DNA from: Streptomyces sp. PsTaAH-137
GTDB taxonomy: Bacteria; Actinomycetota; Actinomycetes; Streptomycetales; Streptomycetaceae
Assembly (NCBI RefSeq): GCF_003259365.1
Contig: NZ_QLLY01000002.1
Location: 124,001-188,000 of the forward strand
Direction: 5' to 3'
Length of the DNA stretch: 64,000 nt
The position numbers were made by a program, and so were the translations under genes. Positions 1 through 7,731 of this stretch are shown one piece after another (position 1 is the stretch's first letter; the number at the start of each line of letters is the position of its first letter). The notes under the pieces are model-generated. The model saw nothing but the letters and a program-made list of their open reading frames with translations. It ran no database searches and was not told the origin of the DNA.

Positions 1-76
1 CGTCGAGGCTGACGCGCGCCTGCCGTTCCGCGAGGTCGGCACGGACTCCGTCGATGATCTCGTCGAGCACACTCAC
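1..76 (-). CDS. trpC: Indole-3-glycerol phosphate synthase TrpC (N-terminal 25 codons only)
   Basis: This is the 5' end of a minus-strand gene that runs off the left edge. It starts with GTG at 74-76 and encodes [20 protein letters not shown] and a few more residues, the typical N-terminus of actinobacterial TrpC. The enzyme closes the indole ring in tryptophan synthesis, converting carboxyphenylamino-deoxyribulose phosphate to indole-3-glycerol phosphate in the cytoplasm. A purine-rich AAGGGAG lies about 10 bases before the GTG. The other genes of the pathway visible here (trpE, the Trp-associated membrane protein) lie upstream on the same strand. Only the first 25 residues are visible, so no catalytic residue can be checked; the call rests on the N-terminal match and the context. 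Confidence 0.85.
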   Translation of the reverse strand, partial: MSVLDEIIDGVRADLAERQARVSLD

Positions 77-174
77 GCGAGCGGACTCCCTTCTGACAGT
101 TCACTGGGCAATCTGCTGGTCACTGAATGATATCCGCAGCCGGGCCGAGGCTCCGCATCCGGTTGACGATGGTC

Positions 175-203
175 CCACTACCTGGACAGTTACGGATGAT
201 CAA
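175..203 (-). promoter_or_regulatory. Candidate promoter for trpC
   Basis: On the minus strand there is a TTGATC (198-203), 17 bases, then TAGTGG (175-180), a reasonable match to a vegetative Streptomyces promoter. It overlaps the last codon of the DUF2752 gene and lies about 100 bases before the trpC GTG. It would let trpC and the genes beyond it be transcribed separately from trpE. It is a consensus match only, with a weak -10. Confidence 0.35.
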
Positions 204-655
204 GGGTGCAGGAAGCCACCCAGGGGCAGGTTCCGGACAACCGTGAAGACGAGCACGACGGCGCCGAGCGCCCACAGGTGCGTACGTCCGGGCCTGAGGC
301 CGAACGGCGCGCCCCGCAGGCCCCGGGCGGCCCGTACGGCCCACACGGTCCAGCCCACGGCGAAGAGGACGTAGCCGGCGACGGCGAGGGCGTTGGCGCC
401 GAGCGCCGCCGTGAGGTCGCCGTGCACGATCGCGTGGGCGCTGCGCAGGCCGCCGCAGCCGGGGCAGTAGATCCCGAAGACCTGGAGCAGCGGGCAGGCC
501 GGGTAGTGGCCGGGCTGGTTGGGGTCGACGGTGCCGACGTAGGCGAAGGCCGCCGCGACGCCGCCGAGGAGGCCCAGCGGTACCGCGGTGCGGCGCAGGA
601 GGCCGGGTCGGTCGTGGGCGGTCGCGGGCGCGGTGTCGGTCGTCTCGACGGTCAC
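200..655 (-). CDS. DUF2752 family membrane protein
   Basis: The 151-aa protein starts with GTG (VTVETTDT). It has a hydrophobic segment near residues 24-41, the DUF2752 signature PACPLLQVFGIYCPGCGGLRS (about 52-72) with its three cysteines, and two more hydrophobic segments (about 84-106 and 126-141). The family is small membrane proteins of unknown function with a conserved CPxCGxxR-like motif that might bind metal or a thiol ligand. It lies between a strong hairpin (701-741) and trpC. The tight linkage to trp genes is usual in Streptomyces as far as I remember, but no role in tryptophan synthesis has been shown that I know of. Confidence 0.85.
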   Translation of the reverse strand: MTVETTDTAPATAHDRPGLLRRTAVPLGLLGGVAAAFAYVGTVDPNQPGHYPACPLLQVFGIYCPGCGGLRSAHAIVHGDLTAALGANALAVAGYVLFAVGWTVWAVRAARGLRGAPFGLRPGRTHLWALGAVVLVFTVVRNLPLGGFLHP

Positions 656-700
656 CCGTGAATTCTGCCCCGGAGGGGTGCCCTCCGCCTGTCGGCGACA

Positions 701-741
701 CGAAGGGGCGGCCGGCGACCGTGTCGCCGGCCGCCCCTTCG
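701..741. terminator. Strong stem-loop, likely terminator after the HGxxPAAW gene
   Basis: A perfect 19-bp inverted repeat (701-719 and 723-741) with a 3-base centre lies 13 bases beyond the stop of the HGxxPAAW gene and 45 bases before the DUF2752 start. There is no U-tract, as is common for actinobacterial terminators. It would end transcripts coming from hisI-trpE and so split the cluster in two. A smaller GGAGGG/CCCTCC hairpin lies just beside it (about 672-686). Confidence 0.7.
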
Positions 742-754
742 GGGTGTGCGTGGC

Positions 755-988
755 TCAGGCCTCCGAGGCCTGGGTGTTCAGCTTCAGCTCGGCGCGGCGC
801 GGCTTGCCGAGGCCCGCGACGTGCATCGCGCCGCCGACGACCGCGGCGAGGGCGAGCAGGGCCATGCCGGCCCAGAAGCCGACGATGCTGCCCATCACCA
901 TGAAGGCGCCCGCGACGATGAAGCCGATGAAGGCGATGATGACACCGGTCCAGGCGGCCGGGGTGTGTCCGTGGCTGCTGTCCGCCAT
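755..988 (-). CDS. HGxxPAAW family small membrane protein
   Basis: This 77-aa protein carries the signature HGHTPAAW at residues 6-13, followed by two closely spaced transmembrane segments (about 14-33 and 36-57) and a short basic and polar tail. It matches the HGxxPAAW family, small actinobacterial membrane proteins commonly encoded in tryptophan clusters. The function is unknown; the position suggests a link with the neighbouring Trp-associated membrane protein. The ATG is preceded by GAGGAG at good spacing. It is the last gene before the 701-741 hairpin, so it probably ends the hisI-trpE transcript. Confidence 0.88.
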   Translation of the reverse strand: MADSSHGHTPAAWTGVIIAFIGFIVAGAFMVMGSIVGFWAGMALLALAAVVGGAMHVAGLGKPRRAELKLNTQASEA

Positions 989-1105
989 GGCTTGCTCCTC
1001 GTTGCGTAATTCTCTTAGCTGACCAGCGCGTTGCTCAGGCTGCTTGCGCTCATTGTCCCGTACCGTTGCGCGGCCCCGGCACGGGGGGGGTTGGTGGACG
1101 GGCCC

Positions 1106-1750
1106 TCAGGCGCCCGTCGGGTCCTCGCCGCGGTCCAGGGCCTTCCACAGGTCCTCGGGGCGGTCCGGGTCGACGGCCTTCGGCTTCCGGGCCCGGGGGG
1201 CGCCGGAGCGCTCGTAGCGGCCGCCCATCGAGGGCCAGGCCGCGCCGTAGATCACGGCGAGGACTCCGGCGATCAGGATGAGGGCGCCGCCGCCCGCCGC
1301 GACGTAGGGCCAGGCGGTGTGGGTGAGCGCGTCGATGGTGGTCGCCGCGTTGCCGGATGCCTGGGCCGCCTTGTCGTCGAGGGCGGAGCTGTCGTCCGCG
1401 CCGAGCACGGCGGCGGCGACGGCGCCCGCGCCGGACAGGGCGAGCAGCGCGGCGACCAGGAAGCGGCCCGCGCGGCGTACGGCGAACACGGCGACGAGCG
1501 CGGCGAGGCCCACGATGGCCAGGGCGGCGGGGACGCCGGTCACGTCGCTGCCCTTGGCGGAGAGCTTCAGGTCGCCGCCGGCGACGGCCGCGACGCCCGA
1601 GCACCACTCCTGGCGGGAGGCGAGCAGCGCGACCGCGGCGCCGAGGGCCCCGAAGAGCAGCGCGACGGCGAGGCTGCGCCGGCCACGCCTTGCGGCGGGG
1701 CCGGTCTCGGCTTCGGTACGGGGGTGCGGTACGGCAGTCACGTACTCCAC
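1106..1750 (-). CDS. TIGR02234 / Trp biosynthesis-associated membrane protein
   Basis: The 214-aa protein has about four transmembrane segments. The first (about 27-44) is followed by an extracytoplasmic stretch containing SRQEWCSGVAA, which holds the Trp and Cys typical of the family; later segments fall near 73-90, 97-114 and 150-168, and the tail is charged (RKPKAVDPDRPEDLWKALDR). The family is found beside trp genes in actinobacteria; its function is unproven, and transport or assembly roles are guesses. It starts with GTG at 1748-1750, 54 bases after the trpE stop; an internal GTG (VTAVPHP) four codons later is a possible alternative. It is probably co-transcribed with trpE. Confidence 0.88.
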   Translation of the reverse strand: MEYVTAVPHPRTEAETGPAARRGRRSLAVALLFGALGAAVALLASRQEWCSGVAAVAGGDLKLSAKGSDVTGVPAALAIVGLAALVAVFAVRRAGRFLVAALLALSGAGAVAAAVLGADDSSALDDKAAQASGNAATTIDALTHTAWPYVAAGGGALILIAGVLAVIYGAAWPSMGGRYERSGAPRARKPKAVDPDRPEDLWKALDRGEDPTGA

Positions 1751-1804
1751 TATCGCCCCTGTGTACAGGTGGAGGGGCCTTTCGGGCGGGAGGCGTGCGT
1801 CACG

Positions 1805-3292
1805 TCACACTGTGTGCGCGCCGAGCCTGTTCGCCGTGTGCACCGCGCGGAGCACGGCCGCGGCCTTGTTGCGGCACTCGGTGTCCTCGGCGACGGGGTC
1901 GGAGTCGGCGACGACGCCGGCGCCCGCCTGGACGTAGGCGGTGCCGTCGCGCAGCAGGGCGGTGCGGATGGCGATGGCGGTGTCGGAGTCCCCGGCGAAG
2001 TCGAGGTAGCCGACGCAGCCGCCGTAGAGGCCGCGGCGCGAGGGCTCCAGCTCGTCGATGATCTGCATCGCGCGGGGCTTGGGCGCGCCGGAGAGGGTGC
2101 CCGCGGGGAAGCAGGCGGTGAGCACGTCGAAGGCGGTGCGGTCCTCGGCGACGGTGCCGGTCACGGTGGACACGATGTGCATGACGTGGGAGTACCGCTC
2201 GATGGACATGAAGTCGACGACCTCGACGGAGCCGGGTTCGCAGACGCGGCCCAGGTCGTTGCGGCCGAGGTCGACGAGCATCAGGTGCTCGGCGCGCTCC
2301 TTGGGGTCGGCGATGAGCTCGTCGGCGTAGCTCTGGTCGGCCTGCGGGGTGGCGCCGCGCGGGCGGGTGCCGGCGATGGGGTGGACCATGGCGCGGCCGT
2401 CCTCGACCTTGACCAGGGCCTCCGGGGAGGACCCGACGACGTCGAAGCCGTCGAAGCGGAAGAGGTACATGTACGGGGACGGGTTCGTGGCCCGCAGCAC
2501 GCGGTAGACGTCCAACGCGCTTGCCGTGCACGGGGTTTCGAAGCGCTGGGAGGGGACGACCTGGAAGGCCTCGCCCGCGCGGATGCGCTCCTTGATGTCG
2601 TCGACGGCGTCCTGGTACTGCTCGCCGCCCCACAGTGCGGTGAACTCGGGGAGTTCGGAGGGCGGCAGTGCGGCGGGGGCGGAGTCGGCGGGCTTGCCGA
2701 GGTCGGCCTCCATGGCGTCGAGCCGGGCGACGGCGTCGGCGTAGGCCTCGTCGACTCCGGTGTCGAGGTCGTTGTGGTTGATCGCGTTGGCGATCAGCAG
2801 GACGGAGCCGTCCCAGTGGTCGAGCACGGCGAGGTCGCTGGTGAGCAGCATCGTCAGCTCGGGGAGCTCGAGATCGTCGCGCTCGCCGGGGCCGATCTTC
2901 TCCAGGCGGCGCACGATGTCGTAGCCGAGGTAGCCGACCATGCCGCCGGTGAACGGGGGCAGGCCGTCGTAGCGCGGGGTGTGCAGGGTCTCGACGGTGG
3001 CGCGCAGGGCGGCGAGCGGGTCGCCGTCGACGGGGACGCCGACGGGCGGGGTGCCCAGCCAGTGGGCCTGTCCGTCGCGCTCGGTGAGCGTGCCGGCGGA
3101 GCGGACGCCGACGAAGGAGTAGCGGGACCACGACCGGCCGTTCTCCGCGGACTCCAGGAGGAAGGTGCCGGGCCGTTCGGCGGCGAGCTTGCGGTACAGG
3201 CCGACGGGGGTGTCGCCGTCCGCGAGGAGCTTGCGGCTGACGGGGATCACTCGGCGGTCGGTCGCCAGCTTGCGGAAGGTCTCGAGATCCAT
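1805..3292 (-). CDS. trpE: Anthranilate synthase component I
   Basis: The protein is 495 aa. It catalyses chorismate plus glutamine (through a TrpG subunit) to anthranilate, the first step of tryptophan synthesis. The N-terminal regulatory domain includes [18 protein letters not shown] (about 49-66), where feedback Trp is bound in the family. The C-terminal chorismate-binding domain has [46 protein letters not shown] and [16 protein letters not shown] blocks. The ATG at 3290-3292 is preceded by AAGG and lies 11 bases after the hisI stop, so the two are co-transcribed. Upstream in-frame extension would run through hisI and is rejected. There is no glutaminase (TrpG) domain fused to it. No leader peptide with tandem Trp codons is possible here because hisI abuts the gene. 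Confidence 0.97.
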   Translation of the reverse strand: MDLETFRKLATDRRVIPVSRKLLADGDTPVGLYRKLAAERPGTFLLESAENGRSWSRYSFVGVRSAGTLTERDGQAHWLGTPPVGVPVDGDPLAALRATVETLHTPRYDGLPPFTGGMVGYLGYDIVRRLEKIGPGERDDLELPELTMLLTSDLAVLDHWDGSVLLIANAINHNDLDTGVDEAYADAVARLDAMEADLGKPADSAPAALPPSELPEFTALWGGEQYQDAVDDIKERIRAGEAFQVVPSQRFETPCTASALDVYRVLRATNPSPYMYLFRFDGFDVVGSSPEALVKVEDGRAMVHPIAGTRPRGATPQADQSYADELIADPKERAEHLMLVDLGRNDLGRVCEPGSVEVVDFMSIERYSHVMHIVSTVTGTVAEDRTAFDVLTACFPAGTLSGAPKPRAMQIIDELEPSRRGLYGGCVGYLDFAGDSDTAIAIRTALLRDGTAYVQAGAGVVADSDPVAEDTECRNKAAAVLRAVHTANRLGAHTV

Positions 3293-3303
3293 GGCGGCCG
3301 ACC

Positions 3304-3669
3304 TTACTGGGTGACGGGGAGGACGTCGGCGTCGAAGCAGGTCCGCGCGCCGGTGTGGCAGGCGGCGCCGACCTGGTCGACCTTGACGAGCACGGTGTCG
3401 GCGTCGCAGTCGAGCGCGACGGACTTCACGTGCTGGAAGTGTCCTGAGGTGTCGCCCTTGACCCAGTACTCCCGGCGGCTGCGCGACCAGTAGGTGCAGC
3501 GGCCCGTGGTGAGGGTGCGGTGCAGCGCCTCGTCGTCCATCCAGCCGAGCATCAGCACCTCGCCGGTGTCGTACTGCTGGGCGATGGCGGGCACCAGGCC
3601 GTCGGCGCTGCGCTTGAGGCGGGCGGCGATGGCCGGGTCGAGGTTGCTCGGCTGTTGCTGGGGGGTCAT
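3304..3669 (-). CDS. hisI: Phosphoribosyl-AMP cyclohydrolase
   Basis: The 121-aa protein opens the adenine ring of phosphoribosyl-AMP in histidine synthesis, a zinc- and magnesium-dependent step in the cytoplasm. Family motifs are [32 protein letters not shown], a metal-binding DCDADTVL and the zinc-site cysteines in [12 protein letters not shown]. It is a stand-alone HisI with no HisE fusion, as usual in actinobacteria. I chose the ATG at 3667-3669 ([20 protein letters not shown]) because homologues begin close to LDPAIAARL; ATGs 3 and 8 codons upstream are possible. It lies just upstream of trpE, away from the main his operon. Confidence 0.95.
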   Translation of the reverse strand: MTPQQQPSNLDPAIAARLKRSADGLVPAIAQQYDTGEVLMLGWMDDEALHRTLTTGRCTYWSRSRREYWVKGDTSGHFQHVKSVALDCDADTVLVKVDQVGAACHTGARTCFDADVLPVTQ

Positions 3670-3752
3670 ACCTGCCATTGTGCCGCGCCGCATATATGTC
3701 TTCTGTCGGCGTCCACTGTCCGGACGGCGGGGCCGGTCGTAGGCTGGCGGCC

Positions 3753-4388
3753 ATGTCGACCCATGCCAAGCGTGAACGGCTTCTTCTCGCGGACCTGCTG
3801 GAGGCGGCGGGCCCGGACGCTCCCACCCTGTGCGAGGGCTGGACCGCCCGTGATCTCGCGGCCCATGTCGTGGTGCGCGAGCGGCGCCCCGACGCGGCGG
3901 GCGGGCTCCTCATCAAGCAGCTCGCGCCGCGTCTGGACCGGATCCAGGCGGAGTTCGCGGAGAAGCCCTACGAAGAGCTGATCCAGCTGATCAGGACCGG
4001 TCCGCCGCGTTTCTCGCCCTTCTCCCTGAAGCAGGTCGACGAGGCGTCGAACGCGGTGGAGTTCTATGTCCACACGGAGGACGTGCGCCGGGCGCAGCCC
4101 GACTGGTCGCCGCGTGAGCTGGACCCGGTCTTCTCGGAGGCGCTCTGGTCCCGCCTGGAGCGGATGGCCCGGATGATGGGCCGCAAGGCGCCGGTGGGGC
4201 TCGTGCTGCGGCGGCCCGACGGGCAGACGGCGGTGGCCCACAAGGGTGCTCCGGTGGTCACGGTCACCGGCGAGCCGGCCGAACTGCTGATGTTCGCGTT
4301 CGGCCGGCAGGACGCGGCGGACGTGCAGCTGGAGGGCGACAAGGCGGCGGTGGACCGGCTCACCGAGACGAAGGCGCTGGGGCTGTAA
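3753..4388 (+). CDS. TIGR03085 family metal-binding protein (DinB/maleylpyruvate isomerase-like)
   Basis: The 211-aa protein begins [20 protein letters not shown], then [25 protein letters not shown], the four-helix DinB-like start found in mycothiol-dependent isomerase relatives. A second motif [18 protein letters not shown] carries the other histidine of the usual metal triad. The C-terminal half (about 135-205) resembles the SCP2-like domain of this group ([31 protein letters not shown]). The substrate is unknown; a mycothiol-linked reaction is an inference from the family. The ATG at 3753 opens divergently from hisI, leaving about 80 bases for both promoters. Its end overlaps the convergent exporter gene by 29 bases. 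Confidence 0.85.
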   Translation: MSTHAKRERLLLADLLEAAGPDAPTLCEGWTARDLAAHVVVRERRPDAAGGLLIKQLAPRLDRIQAEFAEKPYEELIQLIRTGPPRFSPFSLKQVDEASNAVEFYVHTEDVRRAQPDWSPRELDPVFSEALWSRLERMARMMGRKAPVGLVLRRPDGQTAVAHKGAPVVTVTGEPAELLMFAFGRQDAADVQLEGDKAAVDRLTETKALGL

Positions 4389-5670
4389 CGGCCTCCTGGC
4401 CAACTGCCTTGCTCGCCGCAGGAGTTGCGGCCGGTGCGCGGCGGGTCCACAGCAGTGCGCCCGCCGTCAGGCCGAGCAGTCCGGGCAACCAGGCCGCCGC
4501 CCCGGCGGGCAGGGCGCCCGCCACCAAGCCGCCGCAGGCTCCGGCGAGTTGCAGGGCGAGGGACTGCACGGACAGGGCCGTGGCGCGCCCCGAGCTGTCG
4601 GTGCGGCGGTGCAGGAAATCGTTGACGCTGGGGCTCGCCGCGCCGATGCCCACGTAGACCAGGAGATAGCCGAGCGCGGCCAGGACGACGAGGTCGGTCG
4701 CCGCGATGGCGCAGAGCAGCGCGACACCGAGGACGGCGGTGAACTCCCCGAGCAGGACGGCCCGTTCGCCGCTACCCGCGATGCGGGCGGCGAGCGGGGC
4801 GAGGCGGTTGCCGAGGGCGGTGCCGCAGAATCCGGCGCAGGCGAGCACCGCGTACAGCACGGCGCCGCCGTCGGCGCTGCCGGTGAGGTCGGCGGCGCGG
4901 CCGGGGGTGAGCAGTTCGACGACGCCGAGCGCGCTGCCGACGGCGGCGGCGGTCAGCACGACGCGGCGCACCAGGGCGTCCCGGCCGGCATGGCGGACGC
5001 CGGAGGCGATGGCGCCGGGGATCCCGGCGAGGACGCCGCGCAGGGTGGCGGGCGGGCGCGGGGGTTCGGGCAGGGCGAACAGGACGTAGCCGACGTAGAG
5101 GGCGCTGATGAGCGCGCCGAGCAGCAGCGGGACGGCGAGCGCGGGCAGGCCGGTGGCCGCTTCGAGGCGGCCGTCGCGGTCGAGCAGCCAGGGGCCGAGG
5201 CCGCCGCACAGGGTGCCGAGGGCGAGCGCGGCGGCTCCGGCGGCGCCGCCGCGGGCGAGGCCGGTGCGCAGTTCGGCGTCGGGGCCTTCGTGGGCGTGCA
5301 CGGTGTCGACGTACCAGGCTTCGGCGGGGCCGCTGTTGAGGGCGCGGGCGGCGCCCTTGAGCGCCATGGCCAGGGCCAGGATCCAGACGGCGGTGCCGAA
5401 CGCGGTCAGGGCGAGGGCGACGGTGACGAGCACGCCGGACGCGGCGAGGACGGCGCGGCGGCCGAGGACGTCGGAGAGTCCCCCGGTGGGCAGTTCGAGG
5501 GCGGCGGCCGTCAGGGAGTGCACGGCGAAGAGGGCGGCGACGGCCGACAGGGACACGCCGCGCTCGGTCAGCAGCAGCACCTGTACGGGGACGCAGAGGC
5601 CGATGGGCAGCCAGAACAGGAACGACACCGCGCTGTAGCGGCGCCGGGCGGTGAGCGGGTCGACGGCCAT
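4360..5670 (-). CDS. MFS transporter
   Basis: The 436-aa protein has the length and alternating hydrophobic pattern of a 12-helix major facilitator. Motif A is visible as GLSDVLGRRAVL between helices 2 and 3 (about 73-84), and a conserved LNSGPAEAWYVDT follows helix 4. The long central loop lies near residue 200. The substrate cannot be read from the sequence; drug-type exporters are the nearest look-alikes. The ATG at 5668-5670 follows GAGAGG by 8 bases and lies 5 bases after the stop of the HTH gene, so the two form an operon in which the regulator probably controls the pump. The 3' end overlaps the convergent TIGR03085 gene. Confidence 0.85.
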   Translation of the reverse strand: MAVDPLTARRRYSAVSFLFWLPIGLCVPVQVLLLTERGVSLSAVAALFAVHSLTAAALELPTGGLSDVLGRRAVLAASGVLVTVALALTAFGTAVWILALAMALKGAARALNSGPAEAWYVDTVHAHEGPDAELRTGLARGGAAGAAALALGTLCGGLGPWLLDRDGRLEAATGLPALAVPLLLGALISALYVGYVLFALPEPPRPPATLRGVLAGIPGAIASGVRHAGRDALVRRVVLTAAAVGSALGVVELLTPGRAADLTGSADGGAVLYAVLACAGFCGTALGNRLAPLAARIAGSGERAVLLGEFTAVLGVALLCAIAATDLVVLAALGYLLVYVGIGAASPSVNDFLHRRTDSSGRATALSVQSLALQLAGACGGLVAGALPAGAAAWLPGLLGLTAGALLWTRRAPAATPAASKAVGQEAVTAPAPSSR

Positions 5671-5675
5671 CGCGG

Positions 5676-6251
5676 TCAGCCTCTCATCGGGAACGCGTAC
5701 AGGTGGACGCCGACCGTCTCGCGGCCCTCGGGGTCCGCGGTCCTGCCGTGCTTCTCGTACCGGGCGACGACCGCGTGCAACTCGGCGGTGAGCGCCTTGA
5801 GTTCGTCGGGGGTGAGCCGGGCCATGAAGTCGGAGCTGTCGTGCGCGTCCTGCCACTCGGGGCTCCAGCCCGCGCGCTGTTCCAGGAAGCGCAGGTAGGC
5901 GTCGCGGCGGTGGTCGTACATGACGCGGGACAGGGCGGTGTGCGCGGCGGCGCCCTCGGGAGTGTCGCGGAAGTCCTTGCTGTCGATGCGCAGTGACTCC
6001 TGCGCGGCCTGCCACCAGCGCTCCCGCGCGTCGCCGCCCGCGCGCTCGGCCTCCTCGATCAGCCCGTGCTCGGCGAGCTTGCGCAGGTGGTAGCTGACCA
6101 GGGAGACGGCGGTGTCGTCGTCCAGGTCGTCCGCGAGCTGCGAGGCGGTGGCGGTCCCGCGCAGCTTCAGGGCTCCGTAGAGCCGCATGCGCAGGGGGTG
6201 GCCGAAGGCTTTGAGGGTGGCGAGATCCGCGATGCGGCGTGACTCGGTCAT
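5676..6251 (-). CDS. ArsR-like winged-helix transcriptional regulator
   Basis: In this 191-aa protein, residues 5-75 form a winged helix-turn-helix: FGHPLRMRLYGALKLRG, then ATASQLADDL, VSYHLRKLAEHGLIEEAE and the wing ARERWWQAA. This is the pattern of ArsR/HTH_20 helix-turn-helix proteins. The remaining 110 residues (DSKDFRDTPEGAAAH and on) are helical and may form dimer or ligand contacts. No metal-binding Cys cluster is seen, so metal sensing is unlikely. It sits directly upstream of an MFS gene, and a paired palindrome (6279-6300) lies 28 bases ahead of its ATG, so autorepression together with control of the pump is the simplest model. Confidence 0.87.
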   Translation of the reverse strand: MTESRRIADLATLKAFGHPLRMRLYGALKLRGTATASQLADDLDDDTAVSLVSYHLRKLAEHGLIEEAERAGGDARERWWQAAQESLRIDSKDFRDTPEGAAAHTALSRVMYDHRRDAYLRFLEQRAGWSPEWQDAHDSSDFMARLTPDELKALTAELHAVVARYEKHGRTADPEGRETVGVHLYAFPMRG

Positions 6252-6278
6252 GCCACGACTCTAGATACGAAAGAAATA

Positions 6279-6300
6279 TTGCGCAACGAAAATTGCGCAA
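6279..6300. promoter_or_regulatory. Candidate operator: two TTGCGCAA palindromes
   Basis: TTGCGCAA occurs at 6279-6286 and again at 6293-6300. Each copy is itself a perfect 8-bp palindrome, and their centres are 14 bases apart. They lie 28-49 bases upstream of the ArsR-like regulator start, in a notably AT-rich patch for this genome. An AT-rich TATTTCTTT on the minus strand beside it may form the -10 region. The spacing and symmetry suggest binding by the adjacent regulator. Binding is inferred, not shown. Confidence 0.55.
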
Positions 6301-6343
6301 CAGATCCTTCGCGCTTCTGCGGATCGCCGCCCAGGGGCGCCAC

Positions 6344-7555
6344 TCAAGGGCGGCGCAGGCGGTACGCGCTCAGGGCCAGCCCGAGTTCCACCAGGTCGGC
6401 CGGGCGGGTCAGGCTGCGGGCGGTCAGCTGTTCGCAGCGGCGCAGGCGGTTGAGCACGGTGTTGCGGTGGCAGTAGAGGCGGGCCGCGGCACGCTGCGCG
6501 GAGCCGTCGCAGTCCAGCCAGACGGTCAGCGTGTCGAGCAGGACGTCGCGGTCGGCGGGCGGCAGGGCGAGCAGCGGGCCGAGCACCCGGTCGGCGAGGA
6601 GCCGGCCGAGCCCGGGGGCCGCGGCGACGAGGGCGGCGGGCAGTTCGTCGTCGAGGAGCACCGTGCCGCCGGTCGCGGGGCAGATGCGCAGGGCGGTCTC
6701 GGCGAGCCGCCGGGCGGCGCCGACCGCGGCGAGCCCTTCGACGGCGGGACTGACCCCGATCCGCAGCCCCGGGACACGGTCCGTCGTCGCACGGCAGGCG
6801 GCGGCGAGCTGGGCGCCGGTCCGGTCCGCGAGGGGGACGATGCCGCGCCGCCCGTCGGGGCCCGTGTGCCACACCGCCCGCGGTTCGCCGGGCGGCGCGG
6901 GCGGTGCGCCCGGTCCCGCGCCCGCGACGAGCACGACCGCGTACCGGCCCTGCTCGGGCAGGCCCAACTCGGCGGCGGCCGCGGGCAGATCGGCGATACG
7001 GGTGGACCCGTCGAGGAGGGCGGCGGTCATCAGGCGGCGCCGGTTGTCGCGCCGCCAGCTCAGTTCGTGCTCGGCCTGCCGGTAGGCGTCGGCCACACAG
7101 GCGCAGTGCTCGTCGACGAACCCCCGTACGTCGGCGGCGAGATGGACCAGGAGGTGGGCGTCCTCGGGCCGCTGGACCGTGACCTCGTCGACCAAGGCCT
7201 GCCAGATCAGGGCGCCGCCCAGCCGGAAGGCGTGCAGGACGGCGTCGAGCGGCAGTCCGTCGGCGGCGCGTTCGGCACCGATCCGGGCGGAGCAGGCGCG
7301 GGCGGCCGTGCGGGAGCGGGCCGGGTCGAGGAGCGAGTCGACGCTGTGCCGCAGCGAGCGCTGCACCTCCTGGCGCACCGCGACGGGGTCGGTCTCGATC
7401 GCGGCCCGGTAGGCCGGTTCCCGCTCCGCCAGTTCCGCCACCAGCCGGTCGGTGAGCACGGGCAGCCGGCCCAGCAGCGGGAGCGCCGCGCGGCGCAGCA
7501 CTCCGACCGCGGCGGGCGTGGTGACGGGCTTGGGGCGTACGAGGTGCGCGGGCAT
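6344..7555 (-). CDS. PucR family transcriptional regulator
   Basis: The 403-aa protein's C-terminal 60 residues carry the PucR helix-turn-helix: DCDGSAQRAAARLYCHRNTV followed by LNRLRRCEQLTARSLTRPADLVELGLAL. Upstream is a GGDEF-like middle region (about 195-330) and an N-terminal helical region with YRQAEHELSWRRDNRR near residue 165. This layout is shared by many actinobacterial regulators of purine, amino-acid or secondary pathways; the effector is unknown. The start is ATG (MPAHLVRPKP). Upstream, 7556-7731 is non-coding and holds a short ACCG-N6-CGGT inverted repeat at 7621-7634. The gene is on the same strand as, and follows, the LuxR-type regulator. Confidence 0.88.
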   Translation of the reverse strand: MPAHLVRPKPVTTPAAVGVLRRAALPLLGRLPVLTDRLVAELAEREPAYRAAIETDPVAVRQEVQRSLRHSVDSLLDPARSRTAARACSARIGAERAADGLPLDAVLHAFRLGGALIWQALVDEVTVQRPEDAHLLVHLAADVRGFVDEHCACVADAYRQAEHELSWRRDNRRRLMTAALLDGSTRIADLPAAAAELGLPEQGRYAVVLVAGAGPGAPPAPPGEPRAVWHTGPDGRRGIVPLADRTGAQLAAACRATTDRVPGLRIGVSPAVEGLAAVGAARRLAETALRICPATGGTVLLDDELPAALVAAAPGLGRLLADRVLGPLLALPPADRDVLLDTLTVWLDCDGSAQRAAARLYCHRNTVLNRLRRCEQLTARSLTRPADLVELGLALSAYRLRRP

Positions 7556-7731
7556 CGGTCCTCCACGGTTCGGCTCGCGCCGGGGCGCGGCCGCTCCGCC
7601 CCGGGCCCGCAGAATGACATACCGTCCAGTCGGTCTCCAGCCCCCGGAAGGAAACGATGCCGTACGGGGATGTGGGGAGCGGGGTGTGACGTCCGGCGGC
7701 GGGGGCCGGACGGGAGGTGGCGCCGGGCCCG

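Noticed and set aside
1031..3493. Plus-strand 820-codon frame opposite trpE and hisI
   Set aside because: Shadow frame with low-complexity composition; no domain, no start signal.
4360..4388. 29-base convergent overlap of the TIGR03085 and MFS genes, possible frameshift or artefact
   Set aside because: Both proteins end with normal family lengths, so this is an ordinary tail-to-tail overlap.
7621..7634. ACCG-N6-CGGT inverted repeat ahead of the PucR-type gene, like a TetR operator
   Set aside because: Arms are only 4 bp and such matches are common at this base composition; no TetR gene is nearby.
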